Assembly (NCBI GenBank): GCA_018136815.1
Contig: CM030941.1
Location: 300,939-364,938, forward strand
Source of the DNA: Isochrysis galbana
Taxonomy: Eukaryota > Haptophyta > Isochrysidales > Isochrysidaceae
Direction of reading: 5' to 3'
DNA: 64,000 nucleotides
Both the position numbers and the translations under genes were made by a program. Under the pieces are notes generated by a model. That model saw only the letters and a program-made list of their open reading frames with translations, had not been told where the DNA came from and searched no databases. Positions within the stretch are counted from its first letter, which is position 1. Each line of letters opens with the position of its first letter. Of the stretch, positions 30,417 through 43,445 are shown one piece after another.

Positions 30417-33400
30417 AAAACTATCGTTATAGTTTTAGCGATGGAGCGCGCCGCGCCGCCTCCCACCTCCCAGCCCACCGCAGTCACGACGCCCCAACGG
30501 GGCCGCCCGAAGCCACCGGAGCCCAAGCGCGCGCAAGCCGCCGCCCCAGCCGACGAAGACGTCGACATGATTCCACCTCCTCCCGCCGGCCAGACCTCAC
30601 AGAAGGTGGGAACAGGCAGAGCCCTGTTCCCCCCAGACCAACAGAGCCAGACACAGGCTCAGCCGCCACCACCTGCCGCCACGCCACCCATTCAAGGACT
30701 CCCCATGGGGTGTGGCAGCTCTGCTGCCACCCCCATGGAGGCAACTCCTACCAACTGTGCACCCCCCGTGGGCGGGCACTACACACAACAATCCATCCTG
30801 GGAGCCTTTACGGCCTCCAACCCTTCAAAGAACAACTCCCAGAAATCGTACGCCGAGGCGGCTGGCCCAAAGGGAAAGCAACCAACAGGAGCACAGCTGG
30901 CTCCTTCTCAACCCACTCAACAACCCCCGCCGCCCTCGCGTAAGCGAGCGGACCCGCAGTCGGAGCCAAAACCGATTGCCAACAGCACCAACCAACTCGC
31001 ACCCCCCCCTCTAGATGATGAGGAAGAGCCTGAAGACACACCTTTTTTCATTCAGCTAGCTCAGCTAGCTGAAGACAAAAAGGACATTAAGAGCGAAGAT
31101 GTTGCCACCTTCATGAAATTCCTTCTCTCCAGGCTGGAAGGCCTTGATGCTACACCAGACGGGATGGACAAGGGCCGTAAAGGCCCTTGGATCTTCTACG
31201 TAGATGATGATGCGCACGGACAATTTAAGGCCGCCTATGGCGACAAACTCCAAACTGTTCTCTCAGGAATCCCGCACGAATTCGGGGTCACCTATGGCAC
31301 GCTAGCCGCGCTGAGAAAGGTAGCTATTCCGGAACATCTCTCGACACTGAAGACGTTAGGCGAGGGCGAATACGCCACCATCCTGGGAGTCCCCTTTTGG
31401 GAGAGCCGGGAATCCGAAGTTTTTTGGGAGAAACTCTACGCGAAACTAAAAAGGAAAATTGCCTCGTGGCAGGGAATACAAAACCTATCCATACACGGGA
31501 GGGTGCTCCTTGCCAACTTCGTAATCTACGGCACGCCTCGATACTGGCTATCTACAAGCACTCCTCCCAGCTGGTTCATGGAAGCCATCGACTCGGATGT
31601 CCACGCCCTTCTGTGGGATAGGACACCCTCGATGAACAAAGACGAACTAGGTTCGACGCAAGAAGGCAGGAGGTGGATAACCCATCCGACTTACCCGAGG
31701 GTGGGTCATTTCGAAGGAGCTCCGACGCTAGGGATCGGCTTGATGCCGATGAAGGAACACATCAAGGCCCTACAGGCGATTTGGATTATCCGATACCTTA
31801 CGCCCTCAAAGGCGGACTGGAAAATAGCGCTCGACCAATGGTTCAATAGGACCCCGCTCGGGAGGGGCGCCGTTCTTTCAACAATCAATGTACATCGACT
31901 TACAGATAGCATCGGAGGGAACAACTCCTTGCCAAACTTTTGGAAAGCGGCGCTAACGAACTTTCGCAACCTAAAGCTAGACAAGAACGTCGTGACACAC
32001 GAAGGAGCGCGGGGCGCCCCCATATGGCATGATCCGTACCTCAAACCCCCGGTTCTTCATCATTCACACAAGGCAAAGTGGGAGGCCTTACAAACGGTGG
32101 TGATGCACAACACGCTGAACCCGGCAACGGGGAACTTCTATACTAAAGACGAATGCGCTGCCTATTTGCCCCCCGACTCAGCATGGATCCGTCACAGGAG
32201 GAACTACTTGGCGGTTACACCTTTCCTGAGATCATGGGACAAAATCGTACAATGGGCGGCCGGAGCGCTCACGAAACCCACCACCACATACATAGAGCTG
32301 TTAAAGGGGACAGCTAAGGGGCCCCGACCTGTGAGGGAAGAGGAAGGCCTCGAGCCGCCGGAAGACCCGGACGCACATAGCCTGGGAGACATACAAGCGA
32401 ACGATACGGGTAGACACTACCTTCTTAAAAGGGGCGTATACTACGAAGTGCGTCTAAATGTAATGGGGGAGCCCCATATCTATGATATAGCTTATCCTCA
32501 GCCTTCGTCCTCCGAATTGCGGATCCCGCTCAAATGGGGCAGCGCATATGACGGACCGGCCGACACAGCCTACCCTCTACCCCAAGAATACACGCTGAAA
32601 GGTACGCGAAAGACGCTAGAGGAATGCGATGTCAAAGCGCTAACTAACGCCTACCTCGCGGGCAAGAAAAGCAAACGACAAAAAGCGACCGTCCGATGGG
32701 AGGAGAGACTCCCCGTCTTAAAAGAGAAGTGGAAGCAGATATCTCAACTATACAAATACAACTTCTTAACACCTCGGGACTCATACTTACACTTTAAGCA
32801 TATACTTCATAGACGGATCGCAACGGCCAACAGATTCGCTGATGACCCGACCTGCCGCTTCTGTGGGGAAGCCCCCGAGTCGTCCACACACCTAGCGCGA
32901 TGTCGCGCGACGGAACAAATCTTCACGTACATCGAGCGACTCTTCAAAACGCAAAACACATTGCAACACGTGACGGCACAACGGTTGTTCTGCTATCAGG
33001 TCGACAGACCGCACCCCTCCTCGGGATATATAGGAATCTTAGCATGGAGATACATATTGACGGACTTCTACAACGTGCACTACGGCAACGCCGAGGCGAG
33101 ATCGACGAAAGCCATCCTAAGGGCCGTATTCTCGAGATTCCACTGGCTGGTCAAGGCGAAGGTAGGCTTCTTCCAACGCCTTAAAGCCCAGAGAGAAAGA
33201 CTTGGACTTCACGCCCCGAGCAACAAACACCTGCGCAGAATGATTTCCCCGCTATACTCAGTAGATAAAGAATTTAACCTGGAGATCTCTATCGATATGG
33301 CGCAAATAGCGACCGAACTAGGCATTAAAAGTATTACATGAACCCCCCGAACTAAGGAGAAGGTTTCTTCAGAGGGCCGACCCCTTGGGGGGCGGTAAAA
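30417..33400 (+). mobile_element. LINE retrotransposon, internally deleted, one long open frame
   Basis: Starts with hairpin AAAACTAT-CGTT-ATAGTTTT (30417-30436) and ATG 30441. One uninterrupted frame of 966 codons runs to 33341. Residues 1-195 are Pro/Gln-rich, followed by a helical region (to about 290), then a jump directly into the post-palm part of reverse transcriptase (STLKTLGEGEYATILGVPFW). The C-terminal half ends with a zinc motif CRFCGEAPESSTHLARC. The endonuclease and the RT catalytic core (AFDRV, FADDTQ, present in the 49938 copy) are absent, yet the frame is kept, so this copy is non-autonomous. The 3' tail after the stop contains GGTTTCTTCAGAGGGCCGA. Confidence 0.9.
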
Positions 33401-34192
33401 CACACCCAAACAAGGACTCCACTCACTCTTACCCCCTCTATCTCATGCCCCTGGTCGAAGCAGCGCGCGCGGCCTCCCCCCCCCTCCATTTGCTAGGAAA
33501 GACAACGGGGGGGGGGGGAAAGGGGTGTGATAGGAAAGGGAGGGTAGTTAGGAGTAGCACTAGCAATCTGCCTCACGCCGTGCATGTAGCGGCTAGTTTT
33601 TTAAGATTTTTTTTTTATCCAAAGGACATAAGCGCTTATCTCCCGAAACCATTTCCTCGCCTTTAGGCCGGGCGGGCCATACTGTCACGACTACCAGTAC
33701 AAGACTCGAATACTCTAGTAGAGCTCTACTAGTACCAGCCTTGCTCTCATAATCCCGTCTCCCTCGCCTCCCTTCTACAATTCTATTCCCCCCCCCCTCC
33801 CGTCCCCTCCGCACCTTCCTCTCTCTCCTCGAGAGACCCCACCTCTCCCTCGTCCTCTCTGTCTCTCTCTCTCTCTCCCCTTCCTCCCCCCGCCCTTTCC
33901 CCACTCCCCCTTCCCCTCCCTCCCCAATGTTCGCTGGGCTGCACCTCGCGCCCCCCTCTCCCCCCCCTCCTCCTCCTCCACTCCTTCCTCCTCCTTCTCC
34001 TTCCTGAATGAGGCAGCCGAGGCCTCCCCTTCCCCCTTCCCCTTCCTCAACTCCTCCTCCACGCCCTCCCAGCCCTCCATAGACCTTCCACAGCCTCCCA
34101 CAGACTGCGCACGACGGCCGTACGCCAGTGCACACCCCTCTTCCGCAGAGCCTCACGCGCTCGTACAGAGAGAGAGAGAGCTGGGAGAGACA
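33401..34192. other. No gene; CT-rich 5' flank of the coiled-coil gene
   Basis: A 450-bp pyrimidine-rich block (33760-34100) on the plus strand, G and C homopolymers at 33508-33518 and 33787-33799, then AGAGAGAGAGAG at 34168-34181. Frames on either strand here are low-complexity. Confidence 0.45.
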
Positions 34193-37100
34193 TTGGGAGG
34201 ACAAGGGGCAGCCGCCGAGCTCACGAAGGCTCGAGGCGAGCCGCAATGCTCCTGTCTAGCCCATACCATCCGGACACAGTCGACACAGCCGGCCACAGCA
34301 CCTCTGTCACTGGCCACGCAGGCTCCGCAGCCGGCCATAGCGGTTCCGCAACGGCCACCACCAGTCACTCAGCCTCCACAGCAGTTCACGCGGCTTCCAC
34401 AGCCGCTAGCGACGGAAGCATGCCCTCACGCCCCGCTTGGAGTGCTCGGAGCCAATGCGGCCGATGCTGGCGCCTCCTTCCTCGCCCAGCCGCCTACTGC
34501 CGCTCTGCCGCAGCCGCACGCCGCGGCACATTCGCTGCGAGACCCCTTTGAGTTGTTGAGGCCGGACTTGAGCGACGGGGCAGGGGTGCTCTCCTCCTCC
34601 CGAATTCTCGGCTGCGCTGGCGCAAGCCTGCACCCGACCGTGCCACAGGCCGATGAGCACACCCGGCTCCCGAGCATGGCCCCGGCGTTTGCACCGATGC
34701 CGGTCGACGGCGTTGCCGTCGCGCGCAAGAAGAAGACGACCAAGGCCCGCCGGCCAGGCTGGGCGGCCAAGGATACAGTGATGGGCGCGAGCGACGCACA
34801 GCCGCTAGCCGAGCAATGCCAGTCATCAAAGCCCATGCCTAGTGGCTTGGCAGACAATCTGGCCGGCTGGGCGTCACCGCCAACCAGCGGCCAGCCGGCC
34901 GGCCAGGCGGCCGCGCCGCAGTTAGCGCCCCACGATCGGGCGCATCAGCCACCGTACCGCTCGACGCAGCTCCCCACGCGAGAGCGGCCGCCTCCTGCCG
35001 CCCTGCGCTTCAACTGGGATGTGCAAGAGCAGAGCGCAGGCGCAACCGGCTTGGATGCGCATGGTTGGCTCGGCAACACTGGTGCCGGGCTCGCCTGGGT
35101 TCCGGAGGGCCTCGACGGGCTCAGAAGCAGCGCATCCACGCCGTCGTTTGACATGAGGAGGCGTGCTGTTTCGTCGTCTGTGCTGAGCGACGATGAGGGA
35201 TCTTTCGCGGCCGTCGGGTCGCGGCCATGCTCGAGCTCCAGCCGCAATCCCGGCTCCAGTCGCTTTCCTGGTGACCGGGACCTGCGGGGCGTGCTTTCGC
35301 GGGACCCCATCGCCGCGACCGGCGCAGAGGTGACGACGCCTTCGCGAGGCAACGAGGCGGCGGGTAGTGTTCTTGGCGGCCTAGTGATACGCTCTTCGCC
35401 ATCAGTGATCGGCGTCCCCGGAGGCGCCACCAGTGGCAGCCAAGTGGCCGGCCCGATCGGGCGATTGGGAGCCGTGGATGGTGCCAGTGCTGCGCCGCAT
35501 ACCCCCATTCCAACCGAGCGCGCCGCCTTGCCGCTCGAGTTATTTGGAGGGGGTGGGTCCCCGGAAGGCGAAGGCGGCAGCACTCTTGGCTCAGCCGGTA
35601 GCCGGACCGTGCACACGTGCGGGGCGGATCGTGCCACCACTGCCGAATTCCCGCCAGTGTGGTCTGTCGCTTCCGTCGCGCCACATGCGAGCGCGCCCCA
35701 GGCAGCGAGCGCGCCCCAGGTGGTGAGGGCGTCCATTACCTCGTGCGGCGGACCTGGAGCCACATGCCCGTCCACCCGGGGCGGGGCGGCCGTGGCCGCC
35801 GGCTCCTACCCCAGTGGAGCCGAGCTCGGCGCCGCGATCAGCTCCCTCTTCTCGGGTTCCATTCTCAGCGGGCTGACGCTCCGCGCACCTCGCGCTGCCG
35901 CGCCTGCTCAGTCCACTGTTGTGAACGCAACAGATGCCACCGATCCGCAAGTTCAAGCGTCGGCGCCGGCGAGCGCCCTTGGCGCGTCGGCTAAGGTACC
36001 CCACAACATTGGCGCCGATTCGTCGTACAGCTTATCCGGACCGCGGCCGCTGACCAGCCTCACGTCCAACGAGAGCTCGCCATGTTGCGATGCGCAGGGC
36101 AGGGCTGCCGCTCATCCCTTACGCGACGCGCCACACGGGTCGCCCAGTGTCGCCACAGTGCACGAGCGCAGTGGGCCGGAACGTGCGTTAGGCGTCTCGC
36201 TCCTGGCCGGCGAAGCGGGCGCCGGCGAAGCTGGTGCTGAGCTGTCGGCTTTGCACGCCGCCGCGTCTCCAGGTGGAGAGCGCTCCTCGCCGGGCCCGTC
36301 ATCGCCCCACACGTGCCCGATAGATGCGCCTCACGACACTTCTCCCACTCCTGCTGCGGCACCATCGCCCGCCGCCAACGTGGATCCGGCCCCTTTGCAT
36401 CCTGAGACGGTGGCAGAGGGCGAGGCGCGTTCTGCGGCGGCGGCGGTCGTTTCGCTGCGCCTGCGCTCCCTCGACGACTTGCGGCGGCGCGAGTCAGCGG
36501 CTGCAGCTGCGGCCGAGGCGCGCGCGAATGTGAAACGGCTCGAGCAGATGGAGGCGGCAGCGTCGGCGGCTGAGGATTACGATGGGGCGGCCGCGCTTGA
36601 GGTGGATCTGGTGGCGGCGCGTAACGCAGTTACCGCCGCTGTCGCCGCTGTGGACCGGGCAGAGGCCGAAGTGGAGGAGGGCGGCAAGACTCTGGCGGCA
36701 GCGTGCGAGCAGGCGGCCGCGGCGGCGTGGCGCGCGGTGAAGGAGGCGCGGAGGCGGCGAGACACCGGGCTTGCTGAGCTCCGGGGAGAGGCGGCCGCCG
36801 CCGCCGCATTGGCCGCAGCGGAGGCCGAGCGGCTGAGGTCGGAGAGGGTCAGGTTGCGTGCCGAGGCCGCGCGGCTGCGAGGAGAGGCCGCTGACACGGA
36901 TGCGGCCGCGGCGGCCCTGGAGGCCAAGATGGAGGAGGCGGCGGTGACGCCAGCCGCCGCGAAGGCAGAGGCAGAGCGTCTGCGTGACCACCATGCGCAG
37001 AGAGTGGACGAATTGAAGAGGCTGTTACGGGAGGAGGAGATAGCCCTCGCCAAGGCGGAGGTGGCGCTCGAGGAGACGGCCGCCGACGTAGCTGCGGCAC

Positions 37101-39523
37101 GCGCCGCCTATGCGAAGCCGGCGTCCCGCCTGGCGGCTAAGCGAGAAGCGATCGCGGCGGCCACTGCCGCTGCTTCCGCCGAGCGCAAACGCTTGGCGGA
37201 TCGCGCCGCCGACTTGCTCGGCGCAAAGAGCGCCGCGGCTGCGGCTACAAGGCGCGCGCGCGAGGAACTACGGCAGCTGCGCGCACGGCACGACGCGACA
37301 GCGCAAGCGGCGGCTGCGGCGCACTCGGAGGCGGCGGCACTGCGACGTGCGAGTCGTGCGCGAGCAGCGTGGGTTAGGCGAGTAGCGGCCGCCGAGACGG
37401 CCGCGGCACCACTTGCGGCGGAGGCCGAGGCCGTCGACGCCGCGGCAAGGCGTGCGAGCGGAGAAGCGCTGGCGTTGGCCACAGAATTGTCTGGGCTCGC
37501 GCGCTCTCTGGACGCAAAGGAGGTGCGCCACGCGCCTTGTCCCACGCGGCGCCTTTGTCCTCAGGCCTCATCACCGCCGTGCGCCGCCCCTCGTCCGCGC
37601 CAAGCGGTGGTGCCGCCGCTGCGTCTCTAAGACCACCGCCCGCGCCTTGGCTCGCGCTCCGTTGGAGCGCACAGGCTGGCGACACTTCCCCCCCTCTCCC
37701 GATCTCGATCTCAGGCGCAGCTGGCCGACCTGACGGAGCAGAAGGCGCTGGCGGTATCCTCCCGCTCCTTCAAGGAAGCGGGCCGCCTCTCGACAGAGAT
37801 CAAAGAAAAAGCCGCCGAGGCGGAGGCAGTTCGCAGCGACCGTGCGCGTCGCTCTACTTCCCTCGAACACGCCAAGCTCGCGGCCGTGGTGCTTGCGGCA
37901 GCAGCCACGGAGGCGATGGCGGCGGCCGCGGATCGGCGACGCGAAATCGATCTTCGCCTTCATCGCTGCTTGCTGCGGGAGAAGAGACGGGCCGAGGCGT
38001 CCCTCGCCGCGTTCGGCTCGGCGGGCGTATCCGCGCGATGCGCGCGCGAGGGTTGCAACGACCGTGATGACACGGTGGACGCCGAGGACGACGGCGATGA
38101 CCGCCCGGTGAAGGCGCCCGCGTTGCTGAGGGCCCAGCTCGCCTCTTTGATTGAGGCGGCATCCTTGCTCCGCGAACGGCTCGGCATGCAGGAAGCCAGC
38201 TGTGGAGACGAAAATGCACCATTGTCGGAGTCATACACAGGTGCTGACAGGGAAGCGTCGGGCGAGAGCGCTTGCTCCGATTCCGATGAGGCTAACGACT
38301 CGGACGCGGAAGGTGAAGCCGAGATGCTGGCGGCCGAGGCCGAGGAGAGGTTGCGCGAGGAGGCGCTATGGGAAGCGGCTCTACAGGACGAGCCAAACGA
38401 GGAGAGCGCGAATGCCTTTGTGCTGGTCGACAGCACCGAGGAAGAGGATGACGGGGAAGCCAGTCAGCAGTTGCAAGAACTTAGCTCACTCGAGGCCGAG
38501 GCTTCGGAGCTTCGACACGGGAGGGACGTCGAATCGGGCTCCGAAGCAGGCTCGGAGGTGGCGGCGGCAGACAGCAAGCCTCGCAGAGAGGACATCGAGA
38601 TTATCGAGGCGGCGGCGGGCAATCCGACGCCGTGTGACGATGCCAGTGATTCGACCTCAATAGCCCCTGCCTCAGGCAATGAGATCGGTACCTCAAAAGC
38701 CAAACTCGACCGCGTCAGCGCCGGTTCGGGTGTTGGCGATGACGACTCCGCTTCGTGTGCACAAGATTCGTCCGGCAGTGTGGGCAATGCAGAAGGAGAT
38801 GACGACGCCCTCTATACCGACGGTCGGGTGCAGGCCGCGAGCGACGAGACGGATATTGAGGAGGCTGCCGATGACATTCGTGATGGCCAGCGGCAAGACT
38901 GCGTCGAGACGCACTTCCACGTCACGGACGAGGTTGGCGAAAAAGAGGAGCCGGGCGAGCGGGAACAGGTGGGGCGAGTGCTTGTTGGAGGAGCAGTTGC
39001 AGGTGGCGGTGTCGCATCGACGGCTGAGACCGGCGCGGGAGCACTCACATCGCGAGAGGGGGACGCTCGCGGCGAGAGCCCAATTGTGAAGACAGTTCAG
39101 GAGCCAGCGTCCGACGCGGCGATCGTCGACGATGAGGCAGAAGGCGCGGTCGGAGCCGCGGGTGGAGACTCGCAAGCGCTAGAGCTGGGCGAAGAGCTGC
39201 GGCGCGCGCGTCTTGCAACCATCTCAGTAGCTACCGCGGACCTGTCCGAACAAATTGATGAGGCTGTGGGTGCCGATGACTTTGATCTCGCCGACAAGCT
39301 CGAGACGTCGCGCCGGAAGATTGAGGCGCTCCGCGCAGCCCTCAGCCAAGAAGCGAAGTTGCGCGTAGCGGCGGACGCTGCGAAATCAGACAAAGATTGG
39401 GATCGTGCACGCGCAACGGAAACGGAGCGACGCCGGCTGCAGGAGAAGATCGACTCGTGCTTCGACTTGGAGCGACTACGGGAAGACGGGCTGCAGGCCA
39501 TCGCCGTCGTCGACGAATCCTAG
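34193..39523 (+). CDS. Large Ala-rich coiled-coil protein with UVR-like helical hairpins
   Basis: Exons run from the open frame at 34193 to 37522, and 37715-39523; the 192-nt GT-AG intron is phase 0. The open frame upstream begins with TTG, so the start is unresolved: the first in-frame ATG is 34676, giving about 1,551 residues, unless a 5' exon exists. The N-terminal ~700 residues are low-complexity Ser/Pro/Ala. From about 36440 to 37960 the protein is a long coiled coil. Four helical hairpins resemble UvrB/C (UVR) motifs, the best being LSEQIDEAVGADDFDLADKL; others are AAASAAEDYDGAAALEVDL, ALAVSSRSFKEAGRLSTEI and KSDKDWDRARATETERRRL. An acidic linker (38240-39100) separates the last two. 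No enzyme domain. Probably structural or scaffolding. Confidence 0.75.
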
Positions 39524-40844
39524 CACAATTTGCATTGCCAAGTACGCTTGGGATAGGGTAATATTGTTCTTGCCGCAGTACCACTGGCTCTTTCCGGGAA
39601 CCTGCTTTGATTTGCTGCCGCCACATGATTAGCTAGTGTAGGGCGAGAACATCGCTCCTCGCCCCCCCCCCCCCCCCCCCCTCCCCCCCGACTCGTTGCG
39701 CCGGTACACAAATTTCAGGTGGCGGTGTCATCTTGCCTTCCCTCACGTGCATATGCAAGCGATTCAAACGTTCTTGCGGAGGTGATTGTTGAAGGGTGCG
39801 GCCAAGGGCTGAGGCCAACAGAGAGGCAGACTCTCCCGCCGCCGCGCTCCGTCTCCATCGGTCACGCCTAACGTCACCCCGCGCTGCTGTCCATCTTGAG
39901 ACGGAAGCAAGAAGACGCTGTCGCGCACCCGCCAGCGCCGCTTGACCTCGAGCTGTGCGCACGGCTCGTCCAAAAGCAGCCAACGCAATCCGTGCGCACG
40001 GCTCATCCAAAAGCGGCCAACGCAATCCGCAAGGGCCATTCACAAAACCTTGCGCCTCAAGGGCGCTACGTTCACAGAGTCGCTTAGGACGAGTTTGCGC
40101 AGCTCGTCGTGGCGCGCCTCGGAAGTGCGATCGTGGAGCTCAACTCTGGGCCACGGGCCCTCGCACGCATGCAGAGCACGCTGGTGAGCTCGAGGCGCGG
40201 GTGCATGAAGCAGATCGAACGCCCAAGGAGCAAGCGCGTCACCGGGCTGCAAGCTCCTTGCCCGGGACGTACCTCGTCTCGTTGCAAGGCTTCGGACTTC
40301 CCACCGTACTCTCTCGCGACAGGCAGGCCGCCATCCGCGTCGGGCTGCACCCCGGAGATGCCATTTGGATTGCCATTGAGGTGATGCATGCGACACCGCG
40401 CCGCACGCTTGCCTCCACGTGTTCCTTGCGCACGAGGCGTTCGAGAGGCAGCTCTGCATCTCGGCAGCGGCGTGACGAAAATCAGGTACATTCGTAAGCA
40501 TGCCGTGTTCGTCCTCCGCACGTGAGAAAGCGCGCGAGTATTTAGGGGATGCTTGCTAGTGGAGTGTATATTTTACGAACACCTCCTGGTTTCACCTTGC
40601 CTTCCTCTTCCCCTCGCTCAATAATTGCTTGGTTTGCACTCTCGCGTTTTGAATGAGGCGACTAACTAGGGCCCTTCTCCCTTTTGAAGCCCTTCTCTCT
40701 TCTCTCTTCTCTGTTTAGCATTGAGGCATGTAGAAATCTTACCGTTAGCCTGAGGCTTTTGTTCTTCCATCCATGTATGAGCGCGTCAACTAATTTGTAT
40801 ACTTAGTTCACATGGGGCAGGCGGGCAGGCGCCTCAACTATCAA
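39524..40844. other. No gene supported
   Basis: Holds a C20-like run at 39661-39680, a direct repeat of GCACGGCTC(A/G)TCCAAAAGC(A/G)GCCAACGCAATCCG (39958-40030), and frames such as LPTVLSRDRQAAIRVGL on the plus strand (40297-40370) that look mildly protein-like. No domain or start could be established; a short or partial gene at 40080-40500 cannot be excluded. Confidence 0.35.
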
Positions 40845-41010
40845 CTATCGTTAACGCGATAAGTAAGGATAGCAGGGGCATGGGCATGGAGCATGGTAGC
40901 GCGCGCCGACTCCCAGACTCCCATGGCTGCGAGTGCGGCCGATGGGCCCATGGACACGCCGCTGTCGCCGAAGCGGCCACGCGCCAATGACGCGCCCGAC
41001 CAAGTGCGCG
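40845..41010 (+). mobile_element. LINE 5'-end relic, second subfamily
   Basis: Hairpin-like CTATCG-TTAACG-CGATAA at 40845-40861, then ATGGAGCATGG (40889). A downstream frame contains MDTPLSPKRPR as in the 21550 relic and stops soon after. No RT sequence follows. Confidence 0.55.
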
Positions 41011-41249
41011 CGGGCTAGCGCGCGCATCGGCCCGCGACGCGGGCGAACAAGCACTGCATGGCAGCAAGAACCTAGAGTTAGAGTGTTAGAGTGGGAGATA
41101 TGTATTTGCCGTCTTCGGCCAGAGGCCAAATACAAATGTATTTGGCTGTATTTGCAGGCCCCCGCACCGTCTTTCCCATCCAGACAGCCAGACCTAGGAC
41201 CCTGTAGCCGGTAGAATCAATCTATGAGTATAAACAGGCTAGAAGGCGT

Positions 41250-41250
<1 letters not shown>

Positions 41251-41287
<37 letters not shown>
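41251..41287 (+). repeat. (GA)n tract before the hydrolase start
   Basis: About 18 uninterrupted GA units ending 38 nt before ATG 41326, on the coding strand. Confidence 0.85.
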
Positions 41288-41290
<3 letters not shown>

Positions 41291-41325
41291 CGGGGACGGG
41301 AAGGGGGAGTGGTGGGTAGGACGGG

Positions 41326-42135
41326 ATGCCCTCGTCGGCCGTCTGGCTCCGCCTTCGTACCTCCAACGGCAGCGAGGCTCGTGCCCTGCTCGAGACACCC
41401 TTCTCCTCCTCTCCTCCTCTCTCTGCTCCCCTCTCTCCCCCTCCCTCCTCTCCTCTCTCTCTCGTGATTCTCTGCCCTCCCCACCCTCTGCTCTCTGCCT
41501 CTACCTCTAGCCACGTGGTGCGTGCCGCCGCCGCGGCGATGCAGGCACGCAACGCTCTCACTCTCACCCTCACCTTCCGGCGCGACGTCCTCGCGCCAGC
41601 GCAGCTGCTCGTGGCAAACGCAGCTGAGCTCGACGCAGCGATCACATACGCCGCCGCCAGCCAGCCGGATCTGCCGCTTCTCCTGTGGGGATACTCGTGG
41701 GGGGCAGCCGTCGCGGTGACTGTCGCCGCATCTGACACGCGCATTCATTCGCTTATGCTCGTCTCGCCGCCGCTCAGAGGGGATTGGCTGGGTACTGACT
41801 CACCTTGGTCAGCGATTCGTAACTGGCCAGGCCCAGTGCTTGTGCTCGTGGGGGAGAAGGACGAGTTTTGCCCGGCTTCCGCGCGGCGTGCCGGTGGTTG
41901 GAGGCCGGCGCAGCTCTGGGAAATGCCAGTGCCTGGTGTCGACCACTACTGGGCTGGGGAGGCGGCACTCGAGGCGGCCGCCGAGGCAGCTGCGTGGGCT
42001 GCATCGCATGGTGGTTTGGGGGGGGGAGAGGTGGCGCAGCGAGCCACCATTGGCATGCGAATGGGGGACGGGCGCAACTGCGCAACCGCGGCGATAGTGC
42101 CACGGTTCGTGCAAAAGGAGGTGAAGCGGGTGTGA
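41326..42135 (+). CDS. Alpha/beta-hydrolase family protein
   Basis: A 269-residue intronless protein. Near the N-terminus VILCPPHPLLSAS is the strand that carries the HP-type oxyanion region of this family. The nucleophile elbow is LLLWGYSWGAAVA (Ser in GYSWG, near residue 125). A second strand, RIHSLMLVSPPL, follows. The acid-bearing strand PVLVLVGEKDEFCPA and the histidine motif GVDHYWAGE complete a Ser-Asp-His triad. The closest recognisable style is the small bacterial/organellar serine hydrolases with PPHPL and GYSWG, without assigned substrate. The segment between residues 75 and 100 is less conserved than expected. The C-terminus after the His (Ala-rich, then basic) looks lineage-specific. 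Confidence 0.75.
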   Translation: MPSSAVWLRLRTSNGSEARALLETPFSSSPPLSAPLSPPPSSPLSLVILCPPHPLLSASTSSHVVRAAAAAMQARNALTLTLTFRRDVLAPAQLLVANAAELDAAITYAAASQPDLPLLLWGYSWGAAVAVTVAASDTRIHSLMLVSPPLRGDWLGTDSPWSAIRNWPGPVLVLVGEKDEFCPASARRAGGWRPAQLWEMPVPGVDHYWAGEAALEAAAEAAAWAASHGGLGGGEVAQRATIGMRMGDGRNCATAAIVPRFVQKEVKRV

Positions 42136-43445
42136 TAGCTCGCAGCGTGGGACAGCTCGATGCGAGTCAGAGGCATGACGAGGAGGACGAGGCATTGCTC
42201 ATCGGAATGGTGTAGAAGAGGCAACTGTGAGATGCAGCCGGCGGTGATGATGGTCCTGCCAGAGGAATTGTAGAGGTGTCTCGAAGCGCATAATCTAGTA
42301 GTACAACCAGAGCCCATGGCCAAGCACCTTGGGCTTGGGTAGGCGGAGGTGGTCGTGGGCGAGACTACAACAAGCCTCGAAGGCTGCGCGATAGATAGCA
42401 GATAGCACAGATAACTTATAGATAACAGAGCTAATAAATATTGCTACTAGTACGCTAGTAGATAGTAGAGCGCAGAGCCCAAGTGCCATCTAATGGTCGC
42501 CCCCTATGCAGGCCAGCGCGCGCCACTGCTTACGTCCTGCTCTAGGTAGCACCCGTTCGCTACCGCACATCGCATGCATAGGTGGCCTAGGTACGCAGCT
42601 GCCTAATTGATTGCGCATGGCCTGCCGCCCACGTGCCATGTGGGCCCCCAAAAGGGCGCGAGGGGCGAGCGGGGGTAGGGAAAGGGGGGGGGGGGGGGGG
42701 GGGGGAGGCTTGCAAGAACATGAGCAAATGCGGCCGCCAGCGGCCGCAGGGGCGCCTCCTAGCGGTGCTTGGGTTTAGGGAGCGCCGCCCGGGGCAAGCG
42801 CCAAAGCAAGTGTGGTGCTCTTCACGCGCTAGTATCCCTCGCCTACGTGAGCAAAGTGGCTTAGGCTTAAGCACAAGCTGGAGCGGAGGGCGCGGCCCAT
42901 CGGAGTTTGATGTTTCGATCGCGCCCAGTGCGCCTCTCTTGCACCAACCGCGATTCAAACGAAAGGGGAGTGGGGAGACATCGCACGCCCACCACATCGA
43001 GTCAAGCTCACATCAATCTAGTGTCAAGAGTCGAGCTACTTCCCAGCCCGCATGCACATAATAGGTGTTGACGCCAACCGCGGGCGGAAACTAAAAGGCG
43101 TCGTCGAGCAACGAGATAGTCGCGAGATGACGTCTGTCGAGAAAAGTCGATGCGCGCACTCGCTGTTGAAGACCATCTACCCATCTCAGACTAGGCGACC
43201 GCCTATGCTTGCACCTACCGACACTTGCCCGTTGCCAAGAGCGCCGCGCACTCGCCTAAGTGCTACACATCGTAAAGTTTTGTATCGATGACCTCCGAGT
43301 GTCGAGAGTGCCGCTGAAGTAAACTCCCACGATGCTCCCGCAACTGCCGGCGGCAGCGAGCGTGATACTGGAGAGAACATCGGGCTAAATCCCGCCTAGC
43401 CATATAACCTCGGCGAGCTCATTCATCCTCGCCAACCGGCCGATG
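42136..43445. other. No gene; space between convergent hydrolase and AP-4 beta genes
   Basis: 1.3 kb with a G-run of about 25 (42682-42706) and no recognisable protein. An AT-rich segment at 42380-42470 and the absence of ORFs fit untranslated ends of the convergent genes. Confidence 0.45.

Noticed and set aside
33593-34246. 217-codon Gly/Glu/Arg-rich minus-strand frame
   Set aside because: Produced by a pyrimidine tract on the other strand; low complexity and no start in a credible context.
35121-38436. Multiple antisense Ala/Ser-rich frames of 140-280 codons
   Set aside because: They mirror the GC-rich codon pattern of the coiled-coil gene on the plus strand.
40040-40521. Overlapping 145-180-codon frames on both strands
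   Set aside because: Some stretches look protein-like, but no start, splice pattern or domain favours one strand, so no gene is called.
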